This document shows, one piece after another, positions 35,401 to 44,067 of a stretch of 45,699 nucleotides of DNA. The position numbers and the translations under genes are program-made. The first letter of the stretch is position 1, and each line of letters begins with the position of its first letter. This DNA comes from Lampropedia aestuarii (lineage in GTDB: Bacteria; Pseudomonadota; Gammaproteobacteria; Burkholderiales; Burkholderiaceae_C), in the NCBI RefSeq assembly GCF_004803635.1, contig NZ_SSWX01000004.1, forward strand, positions 179,641-225,339. The letters run 5' to 3'. Under the pieces are notes generated by a model that saw only the letters and a list, made by a program, of their open reading frames with translations, was not told the origin of the DNA and did not search any database.

Positions 35401-37055
35401 AAGCAGCCGATGCAGCACAACCACTGCGCCTGAGCCATAGCAGCCCTGACAGCACCGGTCTTGAGCAGATTCAACTCACACTGGGCGAGCGCATCGATGC
35501 ACGCTACCAATTGCGCGCAGCACCAGCGGCAAGCGACCCACAAGCTGCCGACTCAAGGCAACCACAGTCCACCACTGTGGCCACTCCCGAGCTGGCCGTG
35601 CTGTCCGGTCAGCTCCTGATCGGCCAATTCAGTGCAGATGAAAAACGCCTGCCTGGCTTTATCCCCAACACCTTCGCCGCTGCACCAGGAGACACCCGAG
35701 TGCAGGCCATTGTCGCAAAAGACCAGTGGGATGCTGCCGAGTGGCTGCCTTGGCTGATGCAAGCGCAGAGCACGCAGACCAAGCATGCAGCAGCCTCACC
35801 CGACAGCGACAGCCAGAGCTGGATCGAGCAACTCATGCCCGACGTGTGGTATGGCCACTTTGATCTGCTGCAATGGGGCAAGCTGCGCCTGCACGATGCA
35901 CAAATCCAAGCCTATCAAGGCATTAGCAGCAATGCCTCAATTTGGACCACGCATTTCAAAGCCACTGAAACGCAAGGCACATTGGAATACCACCCCCAGT
36001 ATTTAGAGGGCACCGGCTTGCTGCGGGGCAATATCGACTACTTAGAGCTGCCGGCCCATTTCGGCCAGGACGATGCACAAGCCCCTGGCGCTGCAGCCGA
36101 GGCAGACACGCCCCCGGCCCTGGAAGGGCTGGACACCACAGATACGCAGGCCGAGTCCTCAGCGCTTGCGAATGTGCGCCATCTGCCTACGGTGGACATT
36201 GAAATCGGCCGGCTATTGTTTGCCAACCGCGACTGGGGCAAAGTGGCCATGCAAGCCATGAACCGTGTCGTCAATGGCCATCCCAGCGAATGGATCATCA
36301 ACTACTTGACCATTGAAGTGCCTGAAGCACGTTTGACGGCCAAAGGCAGTTGGCAGGACGTGCGGACCCACAATGGCATCTACCACCTGCTGAGCGGGCG
36401 CAAAAAAATGGACATGCAATTCACGCTGGAGATGCTCGATGCAGGCCGCTTGCTCGCACGCATGGGCATGCCCGGTGTGCTCTCCGCAGGCAATGGCAAG
36501 CTCAATGGCCGACTGTCCTGGCACGGCTCGCCATTGCACTTGGATATTCCATCCCTGAATGGTGACTTCAGCCTGGATGTCGCCAAAGGCCAGTTCCTCA
36601 AAGTCAATGCGGGCGCTGGCAGGCTGCTGGGCGTAATGAGCTTGCAGGCGCTGCCCAGAAGGCTGACACTGGACTTTCGCGATATCTTCAGCGAAGGCTT
36701 TGCGTTTGATTTTGTGCGCGGCGACATCCATTTGGCGACCGGTGTCGCCTCGACCAATAATTTGCAAATGAAAGGCGTGAATGCGGGTGTCGTACTCGAA
36801 GGCAGCGCCAACATCCTGCAGGAAACCCAAAACATCACCGCCGTGGTCGTGCCAGAGCTGGATGCGATGACCGCCTCTTTAGTGGCCACGGCCATCAACC
36901 CCGCCATTGGCGCTGGCACGTTCCTGGCACAGTTTTTCTTCAGCAAGCCACTGGCAGAAGCCGCGGCCCAAGAGTTTCTTATCAGAGGCTCCTGGAGTGA
37001 CCCGATTGTGGAGCGCAGCTCCACGCGGGCCGCCAAGCCCGCAGCGCTGGAATAA
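32415..37055 (+). CDS. yhdP: YhdP family AsmA-like protein
   Basis: A 1546-residue envelope protein with one N-terminal transmembrane helix (about residues 20-45, LWRLVLALVILVLICIGVLY) and a very long periplasmic beta-rich body. A DUF3971-type region lies in the middle, and an AsmA-like C-terminal region contains GRLLGVMSLQALPRRLTLDF. YhdP-family proteins act with TamB and YdbH as bridges for phospholipid transport to the outer membrane. E. coli YhdP has about 1266 residues; the extra length is spread through hydrophilic, alanine/glutamine-rich stretches. The start is ATG at 32415 (a GTG precedes it). It ends at a strong terminator facing the OmpA-like gene. Confidence 0.9.
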   Translation: MPSSQLTAPPQTHRPIRTALRWLWRLVLALVILVLICIGVLYAWVVPRLDEWRPELVAYLQQKTGLEIQIEALQASHSPNGLPVLEIQNARITRAQAPWQVSMAKAQLGLSWQLLRGQPLGNILIDQPQLQWRGALDQAAPASATPTSTNAPTADHAALAQTWQWLLEQPSIRIANGSVQWHSTSPSPTESTQETESSWQISQIDLELSYSPLRDLHRLELQMQAPQLMAAPVELQLEGQDWGRWAEGWPALSSASGSWRLKLEQLDLAALSQLLVQFPTLQAWPTIQQGLLSLRSQGQLTNGDLRPATFEIDADKLLWPLNEQTPLELTQMRLAGSLQTQGLSPVSALPRTRWQLELQPSQFKTGTSTWRSEALQLALTSAARPSHTGTKAQPGMAWPEQGIEVLAASLTSPGLDLGALSALLQASFGSTSAAPQEANLEDNVAASTWPMATAQRLGQWQQQLANWQPSGQLQDIHIGWQAPEKPAQERDAAAGPTWPWTVSARLKQLSIGAAHTSTSNTTAVPLGIHNLSGQIDSSPAGGSAALQIDNGSVQLPTVFDAGPIEIDRLRTELQWTLAQDGGVAVKIELPELATPDAAGSATILWRTSSPAEIQTLTEQTGRPAHALPGFLDLNAELARADATAVWRYLPHSIPADVRHYVQEAILGGRAKRAEFEVRGDLTHFPFDARARDPATQRYPATAAEPGKTPASNQTEAATPPRELFRISADLEQVQFRYVPHYLLGSVTPALSWPDLQGVNARLEFIGNRMDLAVQSAQLQAAPKVRVSNGKAWIDDLMHAQVGVDVRAAGPLADQLRVLSSTPVARMTDHAMDNLQGTGNAAFRLQLDIPLESAQANQIQVTGDVQLKDNALQWWPQVPRLSAVQGRVRFTDKGFAANGIQAQALGGPVTLDVAMADHVNGAPTQVRIDAQGQLSAQGLQQYAQQALGSARADQWLAALSGQTNYTLQVNTIGQRPFVSFDSSLQGLASSLPYPLDKAADAAQPLRLSHSSPDSTGLEQIQLTLGERIDARYQLRAAPAASDPQAADSRQPQSTTVATPELAVLSGQLLIGQFSADEKRLPGFIPNTFAAAPGDTRVQAIVAKDQWDAAEWLPWLMQAQSTQTKHAAASPDSDSQSWIEQLMPDVWYGHFDLLQWGKLRLHDAQIQAYQGISSNASIWTTHFKATETQGTLEYHPQYLEGTGLLRGNIDYLELPAHFGQDDAQAPGAAAEADTPPALEGLDTTDTQAESSALANVRHLPTVDIEIGRLLFANRDWGKVAMQAMNRVVNGHPSEWIINYLTIEVPEARLTAKGSWQDVRTHNGIYHLLSGRKKMDMQFTLEMLDAGRLLARMGMPGVLSAGNGKLNGRLSWHGSPLHLDIPSLNGDFSLDVAKGQFLKVNAGAGRLLGVMSLQALPRRLTLDFRDIFSEGFAFDFVRGDIHLATGVASTNNLQMKGVNAGVVLEGSANILQETQNITAVVVPELDAMTASLVATAINPAIGAGTFLAQFFFSKPLAEAAAQEFLIRGSWSDPIVERSSTRAAKPAALE

Positions 37056-37136
37056 CAACTGGGCGTAACAAGTGGCCTAAAGCAAGCGGCTCACAGCGCC
37101 GCCCAAGGGCTGTGCAAGGGGCTATGCAAGGTACAA

Positions 37137-37162
37137 AAAAACCTGCCAAAAGGCAGGTTTTT
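37137..37162. terminator. Bidirectional terminator between yhdP and OmpA-like gene
   Basis: AAAAACCTGCC and GGCAGGTTTTT form a perfect 11-bp stem around an AAAA loop, giving U-tracts on both strands between two convergent genes. Confidence 0.9.
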
Positions 37163-37194
37163 GACGGTCAGCGCCAGCACAATGCCGTCACCGC

Positions 37195-37872
37195 TTAACG
37201 CGCTTGTGACGGCTCGCCAACGAAAATTTCCACTCGGCGATTGCGTGCACGCCCATCGGCCGTGGCATTGCTGGCCACCGGCTGGTAAGAGCCACGGCCA
37301 TCAATTTGAATGCGGCTGGCATTCACCCCGCGAGAGGCCAGGTACTGGCGTGTACTGGCTGCGCGGTTCACAGACAGCGGATTATTAATCGCATCGGTGC
37401 CAGTATTGTCAGTGTGGCCAACGATCACCACATCGGTATTTGGGTTGTTGCGCAAGCTATTGGCAAACTGGTCAAGCAGCGGCGCGAACTGCGATTTGAT
37501 GTCGGAGCGACCTGTATCAAACGAAATATCGCTTGGAATATCCAGCTTCAAGCGGTTGTCTTGGGTTTGTGTGACCACCACGCCGCTGCTGGCCATCGCA
37601 TTTTCCATATCGGCTTTTTGGCGCTCCATGCGCTGTGACCACACATAACCGCCCAGTCCACCCAAGGTCGCGCCGATGGCTGCACCTTTGCCATCACCGG
37701 CGATCGCACCAATAACCGCACCAGCTGCAGTGCCCACGCCCACGCCTGTGGCCGTACTGCGCTGCGATTCGCTCATATTGGCACAACCCGCAAGCGCAAA
37801 CACTGACGCTGCTGTCAGCAGCAGCAATGGGCGTTGCAACTTGCTCAAACGCTTAGAAGTTAAAAATGCCAT
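37195..37872 (-). CDS. OmpA-family lipoprotein (YiaD-like)
   Basis: A 225-residue outer-membrane lipoprotein. The signal ends with lipobox LAGC (C30). A glycine-zipper segment follows (GVGVGTAAGAVIGAIAGDGKG and onward, about residues 43-75), then an OmpA C-terminal peptidoglycan-binding domain with GHTDNTGTD and SVNRAASTRQYLASRGV. This combination is that of YiaD-type proteins, which tie the outer membrane to the wall. A strong site AGGAG stands nine bases before the ATG. Upstream are a short hairpin GAGTC-GCTA-GACTC in the leader and a perfect DnaA-box-like sequence. Confidence 0.93.
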   Translation of the reverse strand: MAFLTSKRLSKLQRPLLLLTAASVFALAGCANMSESQRSTATGVGVGTAAGAVIGAIAGDGKGAAIGATLGGLGGYVWSQRMERQKADMENAMASSGVVVTQTQDNRLKLDIPSDISFDTGRSDIKSQFAPLLDQFANSLRNNPNTDVVIVGHTDNTGTDAINNPLSVNRAASTRQYLASRGVNASRIQIDGRGSYQPVASNATADGRARNRRVEIFVGEPSQAR

Positions 37873-37945
37873 CTTGGTTCTCCTTTTTGAGTCTAGCGAC
37901 TCGTAACAAGTTTTCTCTCAGTCAATCCATTGCACATAGATTACG

Positions 37946-37963
37946 ATCCACAAGTGTGGATAA
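37946..37963 (-). promoter_or_regulatory. DnaA-box-like inverted repeat
   Basis: The minus strand reads TTATCCACA (37955-37963), a perfect match to the DnaA box TTATNCACA, as one arm of ATCCACA-AG-TGTGGAT. It lies about 80 bases before the OmpA-like gene. Confidence 0.35.
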
Positions 37964-38132
37964 TGCCATGCGAGAGCAACGCAGGCTACAGCAAAGACAA
38001 CACTGGCGTGTGTCAATCCTGCCACCGCAGCACTGCAAGCGCAACCACGGCATCTCAACGCACCAGCCATGCAAACCGTTGTCAGCAAAGCAGCCAGCAG
38101 CGGCGTTGTAGAGCAGACGTTTTGGCTTGAGG

Positions 38133-38160
38133 CCCTTAGAACGTGTTTACGTTCTAAGGG
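38133..38160. repeat. Perfect 12-bp inverted repeat
   Basis: CCCTTAGAACGT, a GTTT loop, then ACGTTCTAAGGG. No U-tract follows on either strand, so it is not a usual terminator. The core AGAACGTGTTT is shared with the dispersed repeat at 40274, and TTAGAACGTG recurs at 44035-44044. Confidence 0.6.
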
Positions 38161-38336
38161 AAATTCAGCACAACTGCCTGTTGCAGTCTGAGCGCGGTCT
38201 CAAGCGATCTGCTGTACCAACCACGTTTTATCTGATCTTGTGAATTTTGAAACAAATGCCCGGTGCCACCTAAGGCCAGAAACCTTGAGGATCTGCAACA
38301 CTGGCATGATTAAAGCACTTAGTCTTTTTTGAAAAC

Positions 38337-39509
38337 ATGTCCCACTCTTTGATCCGCTGCGCACTGGCTGTCTTTGCCGCCGCATTCATCGCCGCTTGCT
38401 CTAGTCCCCCCCAGTCTCCCAGCACGGACGTACCTGACAATGGCGCCATCGTCACCCCCAGTGCGCTGCCAGTCTTGATGCCGCATCCGATTGGGCCGAG
38501 TTTCCAGCGCGAAAATGCGCTATGGACACCTGTGCCTTGGAGTGATTTACCAGGCTTTGAACAAGACGATCTCACCGATGCTTGGCACGCCTGGTTGCTC
38601 AGCTGTGAAAAACCCCATCCCAGCTGGCGCAAAGTCTGCACAGAAGTCGCGGGCCTGCAAATTGCTGACGATGCGACCCGCCGCGCCTGGATGCGCCGGG
38701 CCCTGCAGCCCTATCTGGTCCGCTCCACAGCGGGCAAGGACATTGGCATGCTGACCTCCTACTACGAGCCGGTCATGGATGGCAAGCGCCAACCAGTCGA
38801 TGGCTTTAACGTGCCGCTGTTTGCGATGCCATCTGGTTACTCTGGTCAAGGCACATGGTTTAGCCGCGAGCAGATTGAATCGGGCCACCCCAGTGCTGCC
38901 ACGGCCTTGCGCGGCAAAGAAATTGCCTGGCTCAACGATCCTGTCGATGCGATGGTCTTGCATATCCAGGGCTCTGGCCGGGTCAACCTGCAAGAGCCTG
39001 ACGGCAGCGTGCGCCAGGTGCGCGTGGCCTATGCCGCAACCAACAACCACCCGTACAAAAGCATTGGCCGCTGGCTGCTCGATCGACGCCTGATCCGCGA
39101 TGCCAGCTGGCCAGGCATCAAAGCCTGGGTCGATGCCAACCCGGCGCGCGTCAAGGAGATGCTGTGGAGCAATCCGCGCTATGTCTTTTTCAAAGAAGAA
39201 GCGATTGCCCCACAAGACCAGAATGTCGGCCCGCGTGGCGCGCAAGGCGTACCGCTGACACCAGGGCGCTCCATTGCGGTAGACCGCCGCAGCATTCCTT
39301 ACGGCACGCCGGTGTGGATGATGACTGCAGGGCCGACTTTGAATGTGCAAAAGCTGGTGCTGGCGCAAGACACCGGCAGCGCGATCATTGGCGCGGTACG
39401 GGCTGACTATTTTGCGGGCTGGGGCCATGAAGCCGGTGATCTGGCTGGCCGCGTCAAACAAGATTTGTATTTGTGGACGTTCTGGCCTAAAGGGGCGGCG
39501 CTGCCATAA
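38337..39509 (+). CDS. mltA: Membrane-bound lytic murein transglycosylase A
   Basis: A 390-residue lipoprotein with lipobox IAAC (C21). The MltA domain includes MLTSYYEPVMDGKR, and the C-terminal 3D (double-psi barrel) region includes VLAQDTGSAIIGAVRADYFAGWG with the family's key aspartates. It cuts glycan strands of peptidoglycan to give 1,6-anhydro ends. The sequence is full length. It is separated from apt by about 120 bases and converges on it. Confidence 0.95.
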   Translation: MSHSLIRCALAVFAAAFIAACSSPPQSPSTDVPDNGAIVTPSALPVLMPHPIGPSFQRENALWTPVPWSDLPGFEQDDLTDAWHAWLLSCEKPHPSWRKVCTEVAGLQIADDATRRAWMRRALQPYLVRSTAGKDIGMLTSYYEPVMDGKRQPVDGFNVPLFAMPSGYSGQGTWFSREQIESGHPSAATALRGKEIAWLNDPVDAMVLHIQGSGRVNLQEPDGSVRQVRVAYAATNNHPYKSIGRWLLDRRLIRDASWPGIKAWVDANPARVKEMLWSNPRYVFFKEEAIAPQDQNVGPRGAQGVPLTPGRSIAVDRRSIPYGTPVWMMTAGPTLNVQKLVLAQDTGSAIIGAVRADYFAGWGHEAGDLAGRVKQDLYLWTFWPKGAALP

Positions 39510-39617
39510 AGCCCTCAGCGCAGTGTGACGCTGCGCTCATCGACAGGCCAAATTTGACCTTCGGTCATCGCCGTATTGGCAACCAATGACAATGAGGGCA
39601 ATGCCTCACCTTTGAGT

Positions 39618-39648
39618 GGCCTTCAGTGGCCCTCAGTGGCCCTCAAAA
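39618..39648. repeat. Three tandem 10-bp repeats over the apt stop codon
   Basis: On the minus strand GAGGGCCACT, GAGGGCCACT and GAAGGCCACT follow each other, and the apt TGA (39633-39635) is formed at the junction of the first two units. Gain or loss of a unit would leave the protein end unchanged. Confidence 0.8.
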
Positions 39649-40199
39649 TCCACCAAGGTCAGCAACGGTTTGCCCAATGCTTTGAGTCGCGCGGAACCTC
39701 CGAGCTCAGGCAAATCGACTATCACGGCGCACTCCGTCACCACGGCACCCAAGCGCTCGAGCAATTTGACCCCGGCAATCATCGTGCCACCGGTGGCGAT
39801 CAAGTCGTCAATCAACAGTACGCGTTGGCCGCGTGTGACCGCATCGGTGTGCAATTCCACGGTAGCACTGCCGTATTCCAACTCGTACGTTTCTTGCACG
39901 GTGGTAAAGGGCAGTTTGCCTTTTTTGCGAATCGGCACAAAGCCTACGTTCAGCTCATAAGCCACCACTGCTCCAATAATGAAGCCGCGTGCATCCAAGC
40001 CTGCAACCACGTCTGGGCGCAATGTCGGATCCATGTAGTGGTGCACAAAGGCATCGATCAAGACGCGAAAAACTTGTGGATTTTGCAGCAGTGGCGTGAT
40101 GTCACGAAATTGCACGCCTGCGCTGGGCCAATCAGCCACAGTGCGGATATGCTCGCGCAAAAATTCAGAAACATTCAATGCGCTAGACGGTGTGGGCAT
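39633..40199 (-). CDS. apt: Adenine phosphoribosyltransferase
   Basis: A 188-residue purine salvage enzyme converting adenine and PRPP to AMP. Seen: [16 protein letters not shown] near the N-terminus, [24 protein letters not shown], and the PRPP loop [13 protein letters not shown] (127-139). I take the ATG at 40199; another in-frame ATG at 40235 would add 12 residues, and neither has a good ribosome site. The longer frame above that is not protein-like. It is divergent from the dehydrogenase gene, with a dispersed repeat between. Confidence 0.94.
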   Translation of the reverse strand: MPTPSSALNVSEFLREHIRTVADWPSAGVQFRDITPLLQNPQVFRVLIDAFVHHYMDPTLRPDVVAGLDARGFIIGAVVAYELNVGFVPIRKKGKLPFTTVQETYELEYGSATVELHTDAVTRGQRVLLIDDLIATGGTMIAGVKLLERLGAVVTECAVIVDLPELGGSARLKALGKPLLTLVDFEGH

Positions 40200-40273
40200 G
40201 GCAAATGTGATGAAAACGGCAGAGATAGTCGCCATGGCAACGCATGGCCAGATGCCGATAGTGTAAAGTGGCA

Positions 40274-40305
40274 AAGAACGTGTTTGCGGTCTTTTCACAG
40301 ACTGC
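40274..40305 (+). repeat. Dispersed 32-nt intergenic repeat, copy 2
   Basis: AAGAACGTGTTTGCGGTCTT and the next 12 bases match the copy at 32140-32171 at 27 of 32 positions, again followed by CTTGGCTGC (40313-40321). It lies between divergent apt and the dehydrogenase gene. Confidence 0.55.
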
Positions 40306-40452
40306 TCTCTACGCTTGGCTGCGCAAAAGCGCAAGGAGACAATTGAGATGTGTCTTCCATAAGGCGGCGCCATGGGCGGTCTGCGCGTGCGCATGCACGG
40401 CAAAGTCCCTGAGCGAGACCTTGTTGTTTTTAATTTCAACACCCACCCAATC

Positions 40453-41301
40453 ATGAGTATTCACACAGTCGGAGTCATTGGCGCAGGCACTATGGGCAAT
40501 GGCATTGCCCAAGCGGTTGCAGGTGCAGGTCTGCAAGCAATCCTGATCGATATTTCTGAGGCCGCCGTCAGCAAGGGCATCAGCACCGTCAGCGGCAGCT
40601 TGGACCGCCTGGTCAAAAAAGAAAAAATCAGCGAGAGTGACAAAGCCGATATCCTGGGCCGCATCAAAGGCTCGACCGATTACGCCGACCTGCAAGCAGC
40701 GGACCTGGTCATTGAAGCGGCCACCGAGAACTACGATTTGAAAATCAAAATTCTCAAGCAAATCGAAGCCGCAGTGAAGCCAGGCACGATCTTGGCGTCC
40801 AACACCTCGTCCATCTCGATCACCAAACTGGCTGCGCAAACCGCGCGTCCAGAGAACTTCATCGGCATGCACTTCTTCAACCCAGTGCCGCTGATGGCCT
40901 TGGTCGAAGTGATTCGGGGCCTGCAAACCAGCGATGCGACCAACGACACCGTCGCTGAGCTGGCGCAAAAACTCTCCAAAACACCTGTTCCCGTCAAAAA
41001 CGCCCCTGGCTTTGTCGTCAACCGCATTCTGGTGCCCATGATCAACGAGGCCTTTTTTGTGCTGGCCGAAGGCGTGGCCGAGGCCGAAGCGATTGATGAG
41101 GCGATGAAACTGGGAGCCAACCACCCGATTGGGCCGCTGGCACTGGCGGACCTGATTGGTCTGGATGTCTGCCTGGCCGTGATGGAGGTGTACTTGGAAG
41201 AGTTTGGCGACAGCAAATACCGCCCAGCGCCGCTATTGCGTGAGTTGGTAGCAGCAGGCTATTTGGGCCGCAAAACCAAACGCGGCGTTTACGCGTATTA
41301 A
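40453..41301 (+). CDS. 3-hydroxybutyryl-CoA dehydrogenase
   Basis: A 282-residue NAD(P)-dependent 3-hydroxyacyl-CoA dehydrogenase. The Rossmann motif [11 protein letters not shown] is at residues 10-20; [12 protein letters not shown] carries the catalytic histidine; [19 protein letters not shown] and [18 protein letters not shown] are family blocks. Such enzymes interconvert acetoacetyl-CoA and 3-hydroxybutyryl-CoA in butyrate, PHB or phenylacetate metabolism. No pathway neighbours are present, so the exact role is open. The ATG at 40453 gives the standard length. Confidence 0.93.
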   Translation: MSIHTVGVIGAGTMGNGIAQAVAGAGLQAILIDISEAAVSKGISTVSGSLDRLVKKEKISESDKADILGRIKGSTDYADLQAADLVIEAATENYDLKIKILKQIEAAVKPGTILASNTSSISITKLAAQTARPENFIGMHFFNPVPLMALVEVIRGLQTSDATNDTVAELAQKLSKTPVPVKNAPGFVVNRILVPMINEAFFVLAEGVAEAEAIDEAMKLGANHPIGPLALADLIGLDVCLAVMEVYLEEFGDSKYRPAPLLRELVAAGYLGRKTKRGVYAY

Positions 41302-41404
41302 GCATCCAGCGTGCGTTCAGCAAGGCTGCAACGCACAGATGCTCCACGTACAGGGCTGGATTGCACGTGCGCCGTGCTGCCTGCGGCCTGTTGACGGATA
41401 ATAG

Positions 41405-41441
41405 ACGGCTGCATGGCTCAAATGGGCAATAATGCAGCCGT
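41405..41441 (+). terminator. Probable terminator after the dehydrogenase gene
   Basis: ACGGCTGCAT and ATGCAGCCGT form a perfect 10-bp stem around a 17-base loop, followed by TTGCCTTTG. It is about 100 bases beyond the stop. The U-tract is weak, so it may instead be a regulatory hairpin ahead of purC. Confidence 0.5.
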
Positions 41442-41552
41442 TTGCCTTTGTCACTCCGGCAGGGTCGGGGCATTGGCCTTGTGTGCGCATGCTCAATGCG
41501 CCTGTATACCGCGCCTGTATGGGCGCATATTTGATTAGTGTTTCTCATCTCC

Positions 41553-42464
41553 ATGACCTCTGCTCTGCACACCTCTTCTATCTCTTCGCTGCCGCTGCTG
41601 GCACGCGGTAAAGTTCGCGATAACTACGCCGTAGGCGATGACCGCATCCTGATGGTGGCCAGCGATCGTATTTCTGCATTCGACGTCATCATGGGTGAGC
41701 CAATTCCTGGCAAAGGCGTTTTGCTCACGCAAATGGCCTTGTTCTGGTTTGACAAGCTGGGCGGCATTTGCCCCAACCACCTGACTGGCGACGCGCCAGA
41801 GTCGGCCGTTTCCAGCGCTGAAGAGAAAGCGCAAATCCAAGGCCGCTCAATGCTGGTCAAACGCCTCAAGCCCATTGCGATTGAAGCCGTGGTGCGAGGC
41901 TATTTGGCAGGCAGCGGTTGGAAGGAATACCAAGAAAGCCAATCGGTTTGCGGCGTCCCCCTGCCTGCGGGTTTGAGCAATGCTGCGCGTTTGCCAGAGC
42001 CAATCTACACGCCTGCAGCCAAGGCAGAAGTGGGTGAGCATGACGAGAACATCAGCTTTGAGAAAACCGTCGAAATCGTCGGCCCAGAATTGGCCAACCA
42101 GATTCGCGAAATCAGCATTGCACTGTACAAAAAAGCCGCCGAATTTGCCCAAACCAAAGGCATGATCATTGCCGACACCAAGTTTGAATTTGGTCTGGAT
42201 GCCGACGGCACCTTGACACTGATGGACGAGGTTCTGACCCCCGACAGCTCACGCTACTGGCCGATTGAAGGCTATGAAGCGGCCTTCCGTGCCGGCGACA
42301 ACCCTCCGAGCTATGACAAGCAGTTTGTGCGCGACTGGTTAGAGCAAGTGCGTATCAACGGCCAGCCTTGGGGCAAAACGCCACCAGCACCGCGCCTGCC
42401 GCGTGAAGTGATCGACAATACCGCAGCCAAATACCGTGAGGCACTCGAGCGCCTGCAAGGCTAA
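41553..42464 (+). CDS. purC: Phosphoribosylaminoimidazole-succinocarboxamide synthase
   Basis: A 303-residue SAICAR synthetase, an ATP-dependent step of purine synthesis. Seen: [31 protein letters not shown] near the N-terminus, [21 protein letters not shown], and the metal-binding DTKFEFGLD with [15 protein letters not shown]. The ATG at 41553 is chosen over one 15 bases upstream. No other pur gene is adjacent. Confidence 0.96.
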   Translation: MTSALHTSSISSLPLLARGKVRDNYAVGDDRILMVASDRISAFDVIMGEPIPGKGVLLTQMALFWFDKLGGICPNHLTGDAPESAVSSAEEKAQIQGRSMLVKRLKPIAIEAVVRGYLAGSGWKEYQESQSVCGVPLPAGLSNAARLPEPIYTPAAKAEVGEHDENISFEKTVEIVGPELANQIREISIALYKKAAEFAQTKGMIIADTKFEFGLDADGTLTLMDEVLTPDSSRYWPIEGYEAAFRAGDNPPSYDKQFVRDWLEQVRINGQPWGKTPPAPRLPREVIDNTAAKYREALERLQG

Positions 42465-42535
42465 GCCTAGGACAACATAGTCTGCTCGCCTGCGGCGCAG
42501 CGCGGCTTTAGCGGCAGCCCTCAGACTTCACACAC

Positions 42536-42564
42536 AAGGCAGATGTTCAGCATCTGCCTTTTGC
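42536..42564 (+). terminator. purC terminator
   Basis: AAGGCAGATG, loop TTCAG, CATCTGCCTT, then TTGCTTT: a perfect 10-bp stem between the convergent ends of purC and yaeQ. Confidence 0.8.
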
Positions 42565-42613
42565 TTTACATGGCCGTTATCAATCACACAACTACCTTGC
42601 TGTGCCCAGACGC

Positions 42614-43162
42614 TCAGTCCTGCGCACGCAATGTGGAAAGTGTCACAGCCACATCGCCTTGCGCACTATTGATATAGACCGTGCCATCTTGCACATTGAA
42701 GTTCAGTTCCATGCTTCTTTGCGCCAATTGGGCAAGCGCTTGGCTCTCTTGCACATCCACGGACAGCACATGTAAATTGCGCGCCTTGGCGACTTTAGAC
42801 TCCACCGCTTTCCACCACATACTTTGGGTACGGCCATAGGCATAGATCCAGACTTGGCCGGCCTTGCCACAGGCTTTGAGGATGCGCCGCTCTTCAGGCA
42901 GGCCCAGCTCAATCCACATATCAATTGCGCCAGTCAGGTCTTTTTCCCATAGCGCAGGCTCTTCCACATCGCTCAAGCCTTTCGTCAGTGCCAGCCGTTC
43001 ATCGGCATTGGCGTGCAAAGCAAATGCCAGCAAACGCAACATCAGGCGCTCATCGGTTTCGGACGGATGCTTGGCCACCGTCAGCTGGTGGCTGCCATAG
43101 TAATGGCGGTCGTTGTCTGCGATATGCAGATGTGCTTTATAAATGGTGGCATTCAAAGCCAT
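42614..43162 (-). CDS. yaeQ: YaeQ family protein
   Basis: A 182-residue protein of the YaeQ family (PD-(D/E)XK-like nuclease fold by structure). It starts MALNATIYKAHLHIADNDRHYY and contains LPEERRILKACGKAGQVWIYAYGR, both characteristic. Historically described as an RfaH-suppressor in E. coli, its biochemical function remains unclear. The start at 43162 is the family start. It follows the quinone reductase gene at a 118-base distance. Confidence 0.93.
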   Translation of the reverse strand: MALNATIYKAHLHIADNDRHYYGSHQLTVAKHPSETDERLMLRLLAFALHANADERLALTKGLSDVEEPALWEKDLTGAIDMWIELGLPEERRILKACGKAGQVWIYAYGRTQSMWWKAVESKVAKARNLHVLSVDVQESQALAQLAQRSMELNFNVQDGTVYINSAQGDVAVTLSTLRAQD

Positions 43163-43280
43163 GGGTCGCGTTTCTTTCAATCAAGGGGCCAAGGTCTGCA
43201 TATGGACATGCCAGACACAAGGCCAAGAGTGTATTGCTTATCACAGGACCTGCCCCAAGAAGCTGCGCGCAATAACCGCA

Positions 43281-43859
43281 TTAGCCATTGCGTCCCAAGC
43301 GCTGGGCCTTGGCAAGCCAGTTGGCCTTTTTCGCTTCATCGGCATACCGTACCGGGCTAAAGGTAGTGATTTTCTTCACCTTGATGCCGGTGAACTCCAA
43401 AATCGTACGGCGGGTTTGGTTGTGTCCTGGCGCGCGATTGATCAGCCGGTAATACCACGGCGGCGTGTCCATCGTAACCAGCAATTGCGCCGTCTTACCC
43501 TTGAGCAATTTATCCCAAAATGGTGAATTTTTACGGTATTGATAAGCAAAACCTGGCAAAAATACACGATCAAAAAACCCTTTAAGAATCGCTGGCATGC
43601 CGCCCCACCAGGTGGGGTAGACCAGCACGATGTGATTGGCCCAGGTCATCGACTCTTGGGCCTGCAACAAGTCCGGCTCCAATGGCTGCACTTGGCGGTA
43701 GCCGTGGTGCAAGATGGGATCAAAGTCTAAACTCCCTACTTCCAGGCAGCGTACTTCGCGCCCTGCCGATTGCGCGCCAGCCACATAGGCCTTAGCCAAA
43801 CTGGCGCACAAACTATCGCCTGCTGGGTGGCCCAAAATCACCAATACGCGCTCACCCAT
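43281..43859 (-). CDS. Flavodoxin-fold NAD(P)H-quinone oxidoreductase
   Basis: A 192-residue protein of the KefF/MdaB/NQO1-like family. Seen: ILGHPAGDSLCASLAKAY (phosphate-binding loop region for FMN/FAD), VYPTWWGGMPAILKGFFDRVF (typical isoalloxazine-side motif), and a C-terminal TRRTILEFTGIK. It is likely to reduce quinones by two electrons and be cytoplasmic. The start has AAGGGAGA upstream. The substrate cannot be deduced. Confidence 0.88.
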   Translation of the reverse strand: MGERVLVILGHPAGDSLCASLAKAYVAGAQSAGREVRCLEVGSLDFDPILHHGYRQVQPLEPDLLQAQESMTWANHIVLVYPTWWGGMPAILKGFFDRVFLPGFAYQYRKNSPFWDKLLKGKTAQLLVTMDTPPWYYRLINRAPGHNQTRRTILEFTGIKVKKITTFSPVRYADEAKKANWLAKAQRLGRNG

Positions 43860-43954
43860 AGATTCTCCCTTTGATCTTTGTATAAACCCACTATCTTAGA
43901 ACAAGCTGCAAAACGCTTCACCAGAAGCCGAAAATCGAATGGCAGATGTGACAA

Positions 43955-43979
43955 CGCCACCGGCGGTACACCGGTGGCG
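43955..43979 (-). terminator. Probable gabD terminator
   Basis: CGCCACCGG and CCGGTGGCG form a 9-bp GC-rich stem around a 7-base loop, about 90 bases beyond the gabD stop; on the minus strand TTGTC follows, a weak U-tract. Confidence 0.55.
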
Positions 43980-44067
43980 CTTTGTATGCATTATTCACAG
44001 ATTGGGTCAGCGCCCATCACACGAGCCTACCCGCTTAGAACGTGATCAAGCACATAAACCTGCCCTA

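Larger units (their letters stand above)
37873..38336. other. Divergent OmpA-like / mltA intergenic region
   Basis: 464 bases with no supported gene. It holds a TTATCCACA box in an inverted repeat (37946-37963) and a long perfect hairpin (38133-38160). Promoters for both flanking genes are expected but not clearly visible. Confidence 0.4.
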
